The notes: generated by a model from the letters alone, not told the origin. A stretch of DNA of 32,092 bases from JAQVEM01 sp964616545 (GCA_964616545.1 CAZTUA010000021.1:1-32092); one strand, 5' to 3'; counted from the first letter of the stretch, positions 1 to 7,502 are shown. Numbers and translations are program-made.

Positions 1-2
1 AT

Positions 3-662
3 GCCAAGATGATGGGAGTGAAGGTTTATGTTTCCCAATATATGTTCAATACTCCTCCGGAAACGTCTTTTACGATGGATCTTGCAAAGATGCTGGCAAA
101 AGTGGAGCTGATAGAGTCCCTCCATGATGGCAGTTTTACCACACTAAGGCAGACCCGGTCAGGATTGTACAGTTATCCGCCTGATTTTGATGAGAGCAAA
201 GGCCAGCTTGCTTCTTCCATACTGCTTCAGATGCAGCTTGAACCCGATATTCTGCATGTTGTTGCATATTGTGAGGCAGATCATGCCGCAAAACCTAAAG
301 ATATAATTGAGAGTGTAAAAATTGCCGGCAGGGTAATTGATAATTATACATATGGCTGTCCTGATATGAAACTGGATGAAAAGGTAAGGCAGAGAAAGGA
401 AGAGCTGATTTCTGATGCGGCCCTGATTATGGAAAAGATAAAAATGATTGACAGAGATAAGGAATTTGAAGACCCGCTGGCATCTCCTGCTGTAATATCC
501 AGGGCAATAGAGAAAGGAATACTTGATGCGCCGCACCTGTGCGGGGTGAAAGCTGCAAGCGGAACGGTTAGAACAATGTTTGTTGATGGTAAGATTACAG
601 CTATTGACGAAAACGGGAAACCTGTTACGGAAGAGGAAAGACTTGATAAAATACCACTGTGA
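3..662 (+). CDS. C-terminal part of a cobalamin-dependent mutase-like (glutamate mutase epsilon-like) protein, 5' truncated
   Basis: The frame is open through the left edge (codons before the first ATG at 9 read Ala-Lys), so this is the 3' part of a longer gene and the ATG at 9 is probably internal. About 219 codons remain. The piece is soluble, with no membrane segment. The order of a segment like 'QLEPDILHVVAYCEADHA', then a helix with 'RQRKEELISDA', then 'AIEKGILDAPHL' near the C-terminus resembles, from memory, the end of the TIM-barrel catalytic subunit of glutamate mutase (MutE/GlmE) and relatives sometimes labelled methionine synthase. No B12-binding DxHxxG motif is in the visible part. 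Coding status is secure; the family call is tentative. A 123-base gap and a promoter candidate separate it from hisZ, so it is probably not part of the his operon. Confidence 0.55.
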   Translation, partial: AKMMGVKVYVSQYMFNTPPETSFTMDLAKMLAKVELIESLHDGSFTTLRQTRSGLYSYPPDFDESKGQLASSILLQMQLEPDILHVVAYCEADHAAKPKDIIESVKIAGRVIDNYTYGCPDMKLDEKVRQRKEELISDAALIMEKIKMIDRDKEFEDPLASPAVISRAIEKGILDAPHLCGVKAASGTVRTMFVDGKITAIDENGKPVTEEERLDKIPL

Positions 663-743
663 AAAATGCAGGTAATATGTGGATATGCTTAAAGTAATAG
701 TTTTTTGATTACAAAATTTAAGATTTTTTAAATTACTGCAGTA

Positions 744-752
744 TGATAAAAT
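744..752 (+). promoter_or_regulatory. Candidate extended -10 promoter of the his operon
   Basis: TGATAAAAT fits an extended -10 element (TGn plus TAAAAT) inside an AT-rich gap. The -35 region at a 17-base spacing is only T-rich (724-729). A start of transcription near 758 would leave a leader of about 27 bases before hisZ, too short for a T-box or attenuator. The same TGnTAwAAT pattern occurs before polA, gap and secG. Confidence 0.45.
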
Positions 753-785
753 ATTTTTTTTATATTCATTAAATTAAAGAAGAAT

Positions 786-2075
786 ATGTTTGATAACAAA
801 AAAGACAATCAGGTTATAAGGCTTCCTTTCGGGCTAAGGGATATCCTGCCTCTTGAGACGGAAGAGAGAAACACTATAAAAGAAATAATACGAAGAGAGT
901 TCAAATCGTGGGGTTACGGAGAGGTTAATACACCAGTAATAGAGTACACGAAAAATATTTCGCTGGGGGTTGGCAAGAACTGGAAGGACAGGTTGATTAA
1001 TTTTTTTGATATTGACGGAAGCCCCGTATCTCTCAGGAGCGATATGACTGTGCCAATAGCAAGGCTTACGGGAATGAGGATAAAGAAGAGACAGCTGCCC
1101 GCGAGATTCTGCTATTTTGCAGACTCCTACAGGCAATCAGGAACCCAGAAAGGCGCCAGAAGAGTATATAATCAGGCAGGCCTGGAGCTTATCGGTTCTT
1201 CAAAGAATCTGCAGGCCGATATTGAAATCCTGGTTATACTGATAAGCATCCTGAACAAATTAAATTTAAGGGGTTATAAAATAGGACTCGGGCATGCAGA
1301 ATTCATTGAAGGATTATGCGACTGGTTCAGGCTGGACTCAGGCGACAGGGAATATGTAAAGAAAAAAGTCATATCGAAAAACCTCGTAAATCTGGAAAAT
1401 TTTTTAAGTAAAAAAGATAAAAGAAAAGCAGAGATTTTTATAAAATTAATACAGCCGGAAGGCAGTATCGATAAAGTAGAAAGTTTGATATCGGACATAG
1501 AAGAGGGAAAAGTTATAAAAAGTTATAATTATCTTAAAAACATATATGATATCCTGGGGGAATTTAATTATAAAAAGTATCTGGTAACAGATTTTAGCAT
1601 CATAAGGGATTTTGATTATTATACCGGCCTCTTATTTGAAGTATATTGTTCAAGAGTGACCGGTGTCATTGGAAGCGGCGGCAGATATGACGGGCTGATA
1701 AAAAAATTCGGAATGGATGTCCAGGCCACTGGATTTGCACTTGATATTGATCTGGCACACAAAGCAGCTGACAGGCAGGACGGCAAAGAAAATTTAAAGA
1801 TTTTATTGAAAGGCAGCTCACTTAAAAGCAACAGTGAGATTGCCGGATTGGTTGAAATAGCCATGAAAATGCAGGACAGCGGCGCTGCAGTTGAGCTATG
1901 CTTTGAAGACAGACCCAATCAGGAAAATTTTACAGGAGAAAAAAGGTGTGACCTCATAGTTGAAATTAAACCTGATTTAAGGGAAGCAGCTGTAAGCGAT
2001 CTTAATAAGAACACAAAAAAAGTAAAAGTTATCGATGATTTCATAAAAGAGATAAGCAATGGAAAAAGAGATTAA
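786..2075 (+). CDS. hisZ: ATP phosphoribosyltransferase regulatory subunit HisZ
   Basis: This is a 429-residue paralogue of histidyl-tRNA synthetase that lacks aminoacylation activity and forms the octameric ATP phosphoribosyltransferase with short-form HisG, controlling the first step of histidine synthesis. Class II synthetase landmarks are visible: 'GLRDILP' near residue 17, 'DFDYYTG' around 275-281 and 'GGRYDGL' around 298-304. The C-terminal ~100 residues are poorly conserved and do not look like a full HisRS anticodon-binding domain. The next gene encodes the 217-residue short HisG, which needs HisZ, so HisZ is much more likely than HisS. The ATG at 786 follows a weak purine-rich site (AAAGAAG). 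The gene overlaps hisG by 17 bases, which suggests translational coupling of the two subunits. Confidence 0.9.
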   Translation: MFDNKKDNQVIRLPFGLRDILPLETEERNTIKEIIRREFKSWGYGEVNTPVIEYTKNISLGVGKNWKDRLINFFDIDGSPVSLRSDMTVPIARLTGMRIKKRQLPARFCYFADSYRQSGTQKGARRVYNQAGLELIGSSKNLQADIEILVILISILNKLNLRGYKIGLGHAEFIEGLCDWFRLDSGDREYVKKKVISKNLVNLENFLSKKDKRKAEIFIKLIQPEGSIDKVESLISDIEEGKVIKSYNYLKNIYDILGEFNYKKYLVTDFSIIRDFDYYTGLLFEVYCSRVTGVIGSGGRYDGLIKKFGMDVQATGFALDIDLAHKAADRQDGKENLKILLKGSSLKSNSEIAGLVEIAMKMQDSGAAVELCFEDRPNQENFTGEKRCDLIVEIKPDLREAAVSDLNKNTKKVKVIDDFIKEISNGKRD

Positions 2076-2712
2076 AATAGCAGTGCCAAAAGGGTACTTA
2101 TTTGAACCCTGTGTGAACCTGTTAAAAAAAGCGGGTTATAATGTAAAACCTCTTATGGAAAAAAACAGGAAGCTTTCAATAAGCTCCGGACAGGATTCAA
2201 TACAGTATATTATATCCCGACCCATGGATGTTCCTGTATATGTTGAGCATGGAGCATGCGATATAGGATTTTCGGGGAAAGATGCATTGATGGAAAAAGA
2301 AAGTGATGTTTATGAACTTCTTGATTTAAAAATCGGGAAGTGCAGGATAATTCTGGCAACATTAAAAGACTGCGTGGAGAAAGTAAAGCAACACTATATG
2401 CATTTTGGCCTGGTAAAAGTTGCCACCAGTTATCCAAATGTTGCAAAAAAATATTTTGACAGCAGGGGTATACATGCAGAAATTATAAAATTGCACGGCT
2501 CGGTGGAACTTGCTCCGGTACTTGGAATTGCAGACGAGATAATGGATATATCCTCTACGGGTAAAACTCTAAAAGAGAATAATCTGGTCGAGATGGAAGA
2601 GATTGCAGTTTCAACAACCCGGTTAATTGCAAACATTACAAGTTACAGGGTAAAATATGACATGATAAGCGATTTTGTAAATAAGATTAAAAATACAATA
2701 AGTAATGGATAA
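2059..2712 (+). CDS. hisG: ATP phosphoribosyltransferase catalytic subunit HisG, short form
   Basis: HisG condenses ATP and PRPP to phosphoribosyl-ATP, the committed step of histidine synthesis. At 217 residues it is the short form, lacking the C-terminal ACT-like regulatory domain of long HisG; regulation is expected through HisZ, encoded just upstream. The N-terminus 'IKIAVPKGYLFEP', the mid-region 'DIGFSGKDAL' and the PRPP-binding segment 'ELAPVLGIADEIMDISSTG' followed by KTL (about 150-169) are all recognisable. The start at 2059 lies inside the last codons of hisZ, preceded by AAAGAGAT. hisB begins only 6 bases after the stop, so the hisD and hisC genes often found here are missing. Confidence 0.95.
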   Translation: MEKEIKIAVPKGYLFEPCVNLLKKAGYNVKPLMEKNRKLSISSGQDSIQYIISRPMDVPVYVEHGACDIGFSGKDALMEKESDVYELLDLKIGKCRIILATLKDCVEKVKQHYMHFGLVKVATSYPNVAKKYFDSRGIHAEIIKLHGSVELAPVLGIADEIMDISSTGKTLKENNLVEMEEIAVSTTRLIANITSYRVKYDMISDFVNKIKNTISNG

Positions 2713-2718
2713 GGGAAA

Positions 2719-3303
2719 ATGAAAAGAAAATCAAAAATAACAAGAAAAACCGGAGAGACTGATATCAAACTTGAATTTGACCTTGATGGCAGAGGAACGG
2801 CAAATATAAAAACTCCTGTTCCATTTTTCAATCACGTGCTGGAAAGTTTTACAAGGCATGGAAGATTTAATTTAAATATTAAAGCGCAGGGCGATATCGA
2901 GGTAGACAGCCACCATCTTGTAGAGGACGTGGGAATCTGTCTCGGCAAAGCCCTCTTTGAATGCCTTGAAGAAGAGAAAGGTATAAAAAGATTTGGATAT
3001 ATTTTATTACCCATGGATGATGCTGAAATATCGGTTTCCATAGATGCAGGAGGAAGGGCTTATCTGAAATACAATGTTGATATTGAATATGAGAAAATTA
3101 ACGGAATGGAGACTGCTGTGATAGAAGACTTCTTCAGGGCTCTGGTCAGTAATAGTTTTATAAATCTTCATATAAATAAGAAAACAGGATTAAATTCCCA
3201 CCACATTATAGAAGCGATTTTTAAAGCATTCGGAATAGCGCTTCATGACGCAAGCAGAGTAACTGAAGAAGGTTCTATACCTTCAACTAAAGGTTTAATA
3301 TAA
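2719..3303 (+). CDS. hisB: Imidazoleglycerol-phosphate dehydratase HisB
   Basis: HisB dehydrates imidazole glycerol phosphate to imidazole acetol phosphate using two manganese ions. The 194 residues match a monofunctional IGPD with no histidinol-phosphatase domain. Metal-binding histidine clusters are visible as 'DSHHLVEDVGICLG' near 55-68 and 'NSHHIIEAIFKAFG' near 156-169, with the terminal signature 'IPSTKG'. Early residues 'FFNHVLESFTRHG' supply a further His. The start ATG lies 6 bases after the hisG stop behind GGGAAA. The following 92-base gap to hisH carries no recognisable gene. Because the phosphatase half is absent, a separate histidinol phosphatase must be encoded elsewhere if the pathway is complete. 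Confidence 0.95.
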   Translation: MKRKSKITRKTGETDIKLEFDLDGRGTANIKTPVPFFNHVLESFTRHGRFNLNIKAQGDIEVDSHHLVEDVGICLGKALFECLEEEKGIKRFGYILLPMDDAEISVSIDAGGRAYLKYNVDIEYEKINGMETAVIEDFFRALVSNSFINLHINKKTGLNSHHIIEAIFKAFGIALHDASRVTEEGSIPSTKGLI

Positions 3304-3395
3304 GAGGCGCTGGCAGAGGCGCAATAATTCTGAATGCGCGGAACTGGCTGAAAACCAATTAATCAAACAGCATTATAAGCCTGAAGGGATAAGCT

Positions 3396-4013
3396 ATGTA
3401 TATTGCGATTATAGATTACGGGATGGGGAATATAAAAAGCGTGGAAAACGCATTTAAAAAACTTGGTACCGATGTCAGGGTAACCAATAATAAAAGAATT
3501 ATAAATAATGCGAATGCACTGGTGCTTCCAGGTGTGGGAGCTATCGGGGACGCCCTGAAAAATCTTGAAAAAATAAATTTAGTAAGTTTCATAAAGGAAA
3601 ATATAAAGAAAAAGCCGTTTTTGGGAATTTGCCTCGGGATGCAGCTGCTGTTTGAATATAGCTATGAAAATGGTGAAAGTAAGGGATTTGGTTTTTTAAA
3701 AGGCCATGTGGATAGAATACCCCCACCGGTAAAAGTGCCCCACATTGGATGGAATCAGCTGAAAATATTAAAAAAGGACAGCAAAATATTTTCCGGAATC
3801 AGGGAAGGTGAATATTTTTATTTCGTTCATTCATACCATGCTATACCTGAAGATAGAAAAATAATAAGCTGTACAACCGATTATGGTATTCAATTAATCA
3901 CCGGAATAGAATATGATAATATTTATGGACTGCAGTTCCATCCGGAAAAAAGCAGTAATTGCGGTTTAAAACTTATGGAAAATTTCAGTGATATGGCAAT
4001 GGAAAAGAGCTAA
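3396..4013 (+). CDS. hisH: Imidazole glycerol phosphate synthase glutaminase subunit HisH
   Basis: HisH is the class I glutamine amidotransferase subunit that supplies ammonia to HisF. The 205-residue protein has the oxyanion-strand region 'PGVGAIGDA', the nucleophile elbow 'GICLGMQ' with Cys79, and the His182/Glu184 pair in 'LQFHPEKS', so the catalytic triad is complete. It should form a heterodimer with HisF, encoded two genes downstream after hisA. The start ATG at 3396 follows AAGGGAT with good spacing. The 92-base gap before it holds no hairpin or promoter that I can defend. Confidence 0.95.
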   Translation: MYIAIIDYGMGNIKSVENAFKKLGTDVRVTNNKRIINNANALVLPGVGAIGDALKNLEKINLVSFIKENIKKKPFLGICLGMQLLFEYSYENGESKGFGFLKGHVDRIPPPVKVPHIGWNQLKILKKDSKIFSGIREGEYFYFVHSYHAIPEDRKIISCTTDYGIQLITGIEYDNIYGLQFHPEKSSNCGLKLMENFSDMAMEKS

Positions 4014-4051
4014 AGGAAAATAATTTATTTTTTATTAAATCCGGGAAGATA

Positions 4052-4087
4052 ATGATTAATAAAAAAATAAAGGATATGATTTTATGA
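4052..4087 (+). CDS. Possible 11-residue coupling micro-ORF ahead of hisA
   Basis: An ATG five bases or so after GGGAAG opens a frame reading MINKKIKDMIL. Its TGA stop overlaps the hisA ATG in an ATGA arrangement, the same overlap used between uvrB/uvrA and uvrA/uvrC in this window. It has no histidines, so it is not a classical attenuator peptide. Twelve codons can easily be open by chance; only the SD plus ATG plus ATGA combination speaks for it. Confidence 0.25.
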   Translation: MINKKIKDMIL

Positions 4088-4827
4088 TAGTAATTCCTGC
4101 AATAGATTTAATAGGCGGTGCCTGCGTAAGGTTAACAAAAGGAAGGTTTAATGCACCAAAAAAATACTTCGACAATCCGGTTAAAGCGGCCGGTAAGTGG
4201 AAAGAAGAGGGGGCAGAGTGGCTGCATATAATTGACCTTGATGGAGCAAGAACAGGAAAGCCGGTAAACCTGAAAATAGTATCAGAAATAAAAAAAAGAA
4301 TGGATATAAAAATACAGTATGGCGGAGGCATAAGGAGTGCCGGTACCATAAACAGTGCCCTGAAAGAAGGAGCAGACAGAGTTATACTTGGAACGAAGGT
4401 ACTGGAGGATATGGATTTCTTAAAAAGATGCATCAGGGATTACAAAAACAATGTAATCGTAAGTCTGGATTATGGTGAAAAGGGGATAATTTATAAAAAT
4501 GGCTGGCAGAAAAAAACAGGAACAACAATATTTGAAATGCTGGAAAAACTTGAAACTATTGGAGTAGCTGAAGTCATTGTCACTGATATATCAAGAGACG
4601 GAACACTTGAAGGCATAGATATGGGTTTTCTTGAAAAAATTACAAAAAAATCCGGGCTGAAATTCATAATTGCAGGAGGAGTGTCAGATCTTGATGATAT
4701 TATTAATCTTAAAAAAATTGAAAAATCGGGAATTAAAGGCATAATAATTGGGAAAGCTTTATATGAAGGCAAGAATAAAATTAATTTAACGGAAGCAATA
4801 AGGATTGGAATTAAAAATGATAACTAA
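4084..4827 (+). CDS. hisA: ProFAR isomerase HisA
   Basis: HisA is the (beta-alpha)8 isomerase that opens the ProFAR sugar ring to give PRFAR. At 247 residues it has the family length. Catalytic Asp8 sits in 'IPAIDLIGG', the second catalytic Asp is Asp129 in 'SLDYGEKG', and the phosphate-binding halves 'YGGGIRS' (about 79-85) and 'IAGGVSD' are present, as is 'TDISRDGTLEG' (167-177). The sequence looks like dedicated HisA, not proven to be the bifunctional actinobacterial PriA, which has the same fold. ATG 4084 follows AAAGGAT; its TGA-overlap with a micro-ORF upstream may matter. It overlaps hisF by 11 bases when hisF starts at 4817. Confidence 0.93.
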   Translation: MIVIPAIDLIGGACVRLTKGRFNAPKKYFDNPVKAAGKWKEEGAEWLHIIDLDGARTGKPVNLKIVSEIKKRMDIKIQYGGGIRSAGTINSALKEGADRVILGTKVLEDMDFLKRCIRDYKNNVIVSLDYGEKGIIYKNGWQKKTGTTIFEMLEKLETIGVAEVIVTDISRDGTLEGIDMGFLEKITKKSGLKFIIAGGVSDLDDIINLKKIEKSGIKGIIIGKALYEGKNKINLTEAIRIGIKNDN

Positions 4828-5575
4828 AAGAATTATTCCCTGCCTGGATGTTGACAGGGGAAGAGTAGTAAAAGGAGTACATTTTATAGATATAAAAGAC
4901 GCCGGGGATCCGGTTGAGCTGGCTGCTTTTTATGACAGAGAAGGAGCCGATGAAATAGTATTTCTGGATATCACAGCCTCACACGAAAAGAGAAAAACGG
5001 TTATAGAGCTTGCAGGTAAAACTGCAGAAAAAGTGTTTATACCTTTTATCATAGGCGGGGGTATAAGCAGAGTAGAGCATATACGGGAAATTTTAAGAAA
5101 AGGTGCAGATAAAATTTCCATTAATACAGCTGCTTTCAACAATCCGTCTCTCGTGAGTGAAGCTTCAAAGATATTTGGAAGCCAGTGTATAGTGATAGCT
5201 ATTGATGCTAAATATAAAAGCAGGGATTTCTGGGAGGTTTATTTGAGCGGGGGACGGGTTCCTACAGGCATGAATGCAGTAGAATGGGCTAAAAGGGTCG
5301 AAGAGCTGGGTGCAGGCGAAATCCTGCTTACAAGTATGGATAGAGACGGAACGAAAGAAGGCTATGATATTGAACTTACGGGAGCAGTGACCTCTGCCGT
5401 AAATATACCTGTAATAGCTTCCGGAGGAGCGGGGAAACTTGAACATTTAAGGGATGTTATAAAGTATGCAGACGCAGACGCAGTTCTGGTAGCGTCTATA
5501 TTCCACTACAGACAGCATACCATTAAAGAGGCAAAAGAATACCTGAAATCTGAAGGAATAAAAGTGAGAATATAA
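4817..5575 (+). CDS. hisF: Imidazole glycerol phosphate synthase cyclase subunit HisF
   Basis: HisF uses ammonia channelled from HisH to turn PRFAR into imidazole glycerol phosphate and AICAR. I place the start at the ATG at 4817, giving 252 residues and putting the two catalytic aspartates at Asp11 ('CLDVDRG') and Asp130 ('IAIDAKY'), the positions known for this family. A TTG at 4805 would add only four residues, and the AAGGATTGG site upstream serves the ATG at about 8-11 bases. Phosphate-binding loops 'IGGGISR' and 'ASGGAGK' are present, as is 'TSMDRDGTKEGYD'. The gene overlaps the end of hisA by 11 bases. A 60-base AT-rich gap follows before hisIE. Confidence 0.95.
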   Translation: MITKRIIPCLDVDRGRVVKGVHFIDIKDAGDPVELAAFYDREGADEIVFLDITASHEKRKTVIELAGKTAEKVFIPFIIGGGISRVEHIREILRKGADKISINTAAFNNPSLVSEASKIFGSQCIVIAIDAKYKSRDFWEVYLSGGRVPTGMNAVEWAKRVEELGAGEILLTSMDRDGTKEGYDIELTGAVTSAVNIPVIASGGAGKLEHLRDVIKYADADAVLVASIFHYRQHTIKEAKEYLKSEGIKVRI

Positions 5576-5590
5576 AGAATATAAATTAAA

Positions 5591-5610
5591 TATAATATTA
5601 ATATATTATA
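5591..5610 (+). repeat. Short AT-only inverted repeat between hisF and hisIE
   Basis: Eight-base arms TATAATAT (5591-5598) and ATATTATA (5603-5610) flank the loop TAAT. An A/T-only stem is weak as RNA. The left arm also contains a TATAAT, so an internal promoter for hisIE-pfkA is possible, but no convincing -35 box is present. Confidence 0.25.
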
Positions 5611-5635
5611 AATAAATTATACCGGGAAGTCAGAC

Positions 5636-6286
5636 ATGAACGATAAAATAAGAAAAGAGAAAAATAAAAAAATTGGCCTGGTTCCTGCAATTATTCAGGA
5701 TTACAAAACAGGCGAAATTCTTATGCTTGCGTATATGAGCAAAGAATCCCTGAAAAAAAGTCTTGAGACTGGAACAACATGGTTCTGGAGCAGAACAAGA
5801 AAGAAATTGTGGAACAAAGGTGAGACATCGGGTAATATACAAAAAATTAAGAATATAAGGTATGACTGTTATGGGAACAGCCTTCTTGTCAATGTGGAGC
5901 AGGTCGGCAATGCCTGCCATACAGGGAAAAGGAGCTGCTTTTACAGAATCCTTAAAGATGTTGAAAAGGATATTGATTTTAATAGGTATTTTAAAGAAGA
6001 CGCAGAAGAAAATATACTGGATGAATTATACAGCGTGGTCGAGGGCAGAATAAAAAATAAAGCTGCAGATTCTTATACTTATTCACTTCATAAAAAGGGC
6101 CTGGATAAAATAATAAAGAAGTTTGGTGAAGAAAGTATGGAAGTTGTTCTGGCGGCAAAGCATCAGACAAAAAAGGATATTGTAAATGAAATAGCAGATG
6201 TTATCTACCATTTAATAGTTCTTATGGTTGAAAAAAAGGTCACCCTGGAACAGGTATTAGGTGAACTTAAGAATAGGAGAAAGTAA
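5636..6286 (+). CDS. hisI: Bifunctional phosphoribosyl-AMP cyclohydrolase / phosphoribosyl-ATP pyrophosphatase HisIE
   Basis: The protein is a fusion of the second and third enzymes of histidine synthesis. Residues 1 to about 115 are the HisI cyclohydrolase: 'LMLAYMSKESL', 'WFWSRTRKKLWNKGE' and the zinc-binding stretch 'RYDCYGNSLLV' through 'GNACHTGKRSCF'. Residues about 125-216 are the HisE pyrophosphohydrolase of the MazG-like all-alpha type: 'KKFGEESMEVVLAA' and 'NEIADVIYHLIVLM', which carry the acidic metal ligands. 216 residues is usual for HisIE. The ATG at 5636 follows GGGAAG at a slightly long spacing. It is the last his gene; pfkA starts 18 bases later and is probably co-transcribed. 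Confidence 0.95.
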   Translation: MNDKIRKEKNKKIGLVPAIIQDYKTGEILMLAYMSKESLKKSLETGTTWFWSRTRKKLWNKGETSGNIQKIKNIRYDCYGNSLLVNVEQVGNACHTGKRSCFYRILKDVEKDIDFNRYFKEDAEENILDELYSVVEGRIKNKAADSYTYSLHKKGLDKIIKKFGEESMEVVLAAKHQTKKDIVNEIADVIYHLIVLMVEKKVTLEQVLGELKNRRK

Positions 6287-6304
6287 TATGACTGGAGATT
6301 AAAT

Positions 6305-7273
6305 ATGGTTAAAGAAAAGAGAAAAATCGCGGTACTCACAAGTGGCGGAGACGCAAGCGGTATGAATGCAGTCGTAAGAGCAGTTACAAGATATGGAATA
6401 TATTGCAATCTGGAAATATACGGTTTTTACGAAGGATATAAGGGACTTATAAGTGATAATTATAAAGTGCTGGACCGGAATTCGGTTGGGGGAATCATTG
6501 ACAGGGGCGGAACTTTTCTTTATTCGGCAAGGTCTGAAGAATTTAAATGTAAAAGCGGCCAGAAAAAAGCAATAGACAATCTAAAAAATAAGGGAATAGA
6601 AGGCCTTGTTGTAATCGGGGGAGACGGCTCTTTCAGAGGCGCCCTGGATCTTCATAAACAGGGAATACAGGTCGTAGGAATTCCTGGAACCATAGATAAT
6701 GATATTGCGGGAACAGACTATAGCATAGGATTTGATACTGCGCTTAACGTTATAATTGACCTTATATCAAAGATTAGAGATACAGCATCTTCTCATGAAA
6801 GAATATTTGTAATAGAAGTGATGGGAAGAAATTCAGGGCTTATTGCTGTAAATACAGGTGTTGCATGCGGAGCTGATTTTATATTAATTCCCGAGATAAA
6901 GGTCGACCTGGCGAAAATTGCAAAGAGGATAGAGAAGCACAGAATAGGCAAGAGGCACACTCTGATAATAGTGGCAGAAGGAGCAGCAAGCGCGGCAGAT
7001 GTTGCATCTTCTATTAAGTTGCTGGCAGGCCATGAAGTAAGAGTGTCGGTTCTGGGCCACATCCAGAGAGGGGGCTCTCCTTCGGCTATGGACAGAATAC
7101 TTTCTGCTGAATTCAGCAAGAAAGCCGTAGATTTGCTGATAAACGGGAAAAGCGGCTGCATGGTTGGAATCAGGAGCATGAAAATAGTGACCAATAAATT
7201 TGAGGATATTTTAGAAACAAAAAAAGGCATTGATAAGGATTTATATAAACTGTCACATATATTATCACTCTGA
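6305..7273 (+). CDS. pfkA: 6-phosphofructokinase, ATP-type residues
   Basis: PfkA phosphorylates fructose 6-phosphate in upper glycolysis. The 322-residue protein has the short bacterial length and clear motifs: 'LTSGGDASGMN' at 11-21, 'GGDGS' at 105-109, 'PGTIDND' with catalytic Asp131, 'MGRNSG' and 'HIQRGGSP'. The two residues that separate ATP- from pyrophosphate-dependent enzymes are Gly108 and Gly128 (E. coli 104 and 124), both the ATP type; pyrophosphate enzymes usually carry Asp and Lys. Preference for ATP is therefore inferred. The ATG follows GGAG at a good distance. It sits 18 bases after hisIE, an unusual neighbour that suggests read-through from the his operon. Convergent tRNA-Leu lies downstream. 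Confidence 0.94.
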   Translation: MVKEKRKIAVLTSGGDASGMNAVVRAVTRYGIYCNLEIYGFYEGYKGLISDNYKVLDRNSVGGIIDRGGTFLYSARSEEFKCKSGQKKAIDNLKNKGIEGLVVIGGDGSFRGALDLHKQGIQVVGIPGTIDNDIAGTDYSIGFDTALNVIIDLISKIRDTASSHERIFVIEVMGRNSGLIAVNTGVACGADFILIPEIKVDLAKIAKRIEKHRIGKRHTLIIVAEGAASAADVASSIKLLAGHEVRVSVLGHIQRGGSPSAMDRILSAEFSKKAVDLLINGKSGCMVGIRSMKIVTNKFEDILETKKGIDKDLYKLSHILSL

Positions 7274-7375
7274 TATTTATATCATTATCCGGGTTACTGA
7301 TTATATTATTTCTTATAATTTTAAACAGAAAAATATTTATAATTTGAATTATGCTTAAAAAAATTAAGGTTTTGA

Positions 7376-7464
7376 TGGTGGCGAAGGTCGGGGTCGAACC
7401 GACACGAACCTCGCGGTTCACTGGATTTTGAGTCCAGCGCGTCTGCCAATTCCGCCACTCCGGC
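7376..7464 (-). tRNA. tRNA-Leu, anticodon CAA
   Basis: Read on the minus strand, the gene has a full cloverleaf of 89 bases including an encoded CCA. The anticodon arm has stem CTGGA/TCCAG and loop CTCAAAA, giving CAA, which reads the TTG codon. The long variable arm GAACC-GCGA-GGTTC is the class II hallmark of leucine tRNA, with a GNRA tetraloop. The T arm is GTCGG/CCGAC around TTCGACC, and the discriminator is A. The acceptor stem is GCCGGAG against CTTCGCC: position 2:71 is C:C and 5:68 is G:U. The C:C mismatch is unusual. It is the only minus-strand gene seen in the window. Confidence 0.95.
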
Positions 7465-7473
7465 GCCTGAAAA

Positions 7474-7502
7474 ATAATACAATTTATCTAAATTATTATC
7501 AA
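7474..7502 (-). promoter_or_regulatory. Sigma-70-type promoter of the tRNA-Leu gene
   Basis: On the minus strand the -35 box TTGATA (7497-7502) and the -10 box TATTAT (7474-7479) are exactly 17 bases apart, each matching five of six consensus positions. Transcription would start about 3 bases before the mature 5' end at 7464, so the tRNA leader is very short. This is the best canonical promoter in the window. Confidence 0.75.

Noticed and set aside
663..785. T-box or his attenuator leader before hisZ
   Set aside because: The gap is only 123 bases, has no His-rich peptide, no T-box sequence and no terminator hairpin.
786..2075. Histidyl-tRNA synthetase (hisS) instead of hisZ
   Set aside because: The C-terminal anticodon-binding region is degenerate and the gene overlaps a short-form hisG, which depends on HisZ.
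7376..7464. tRNA-Leu as an integration (att) site of a mobile element
   Set aside because: No integrase, no direct repeat of the tRNA 3' end and no foreign-looking genes lie on either side.
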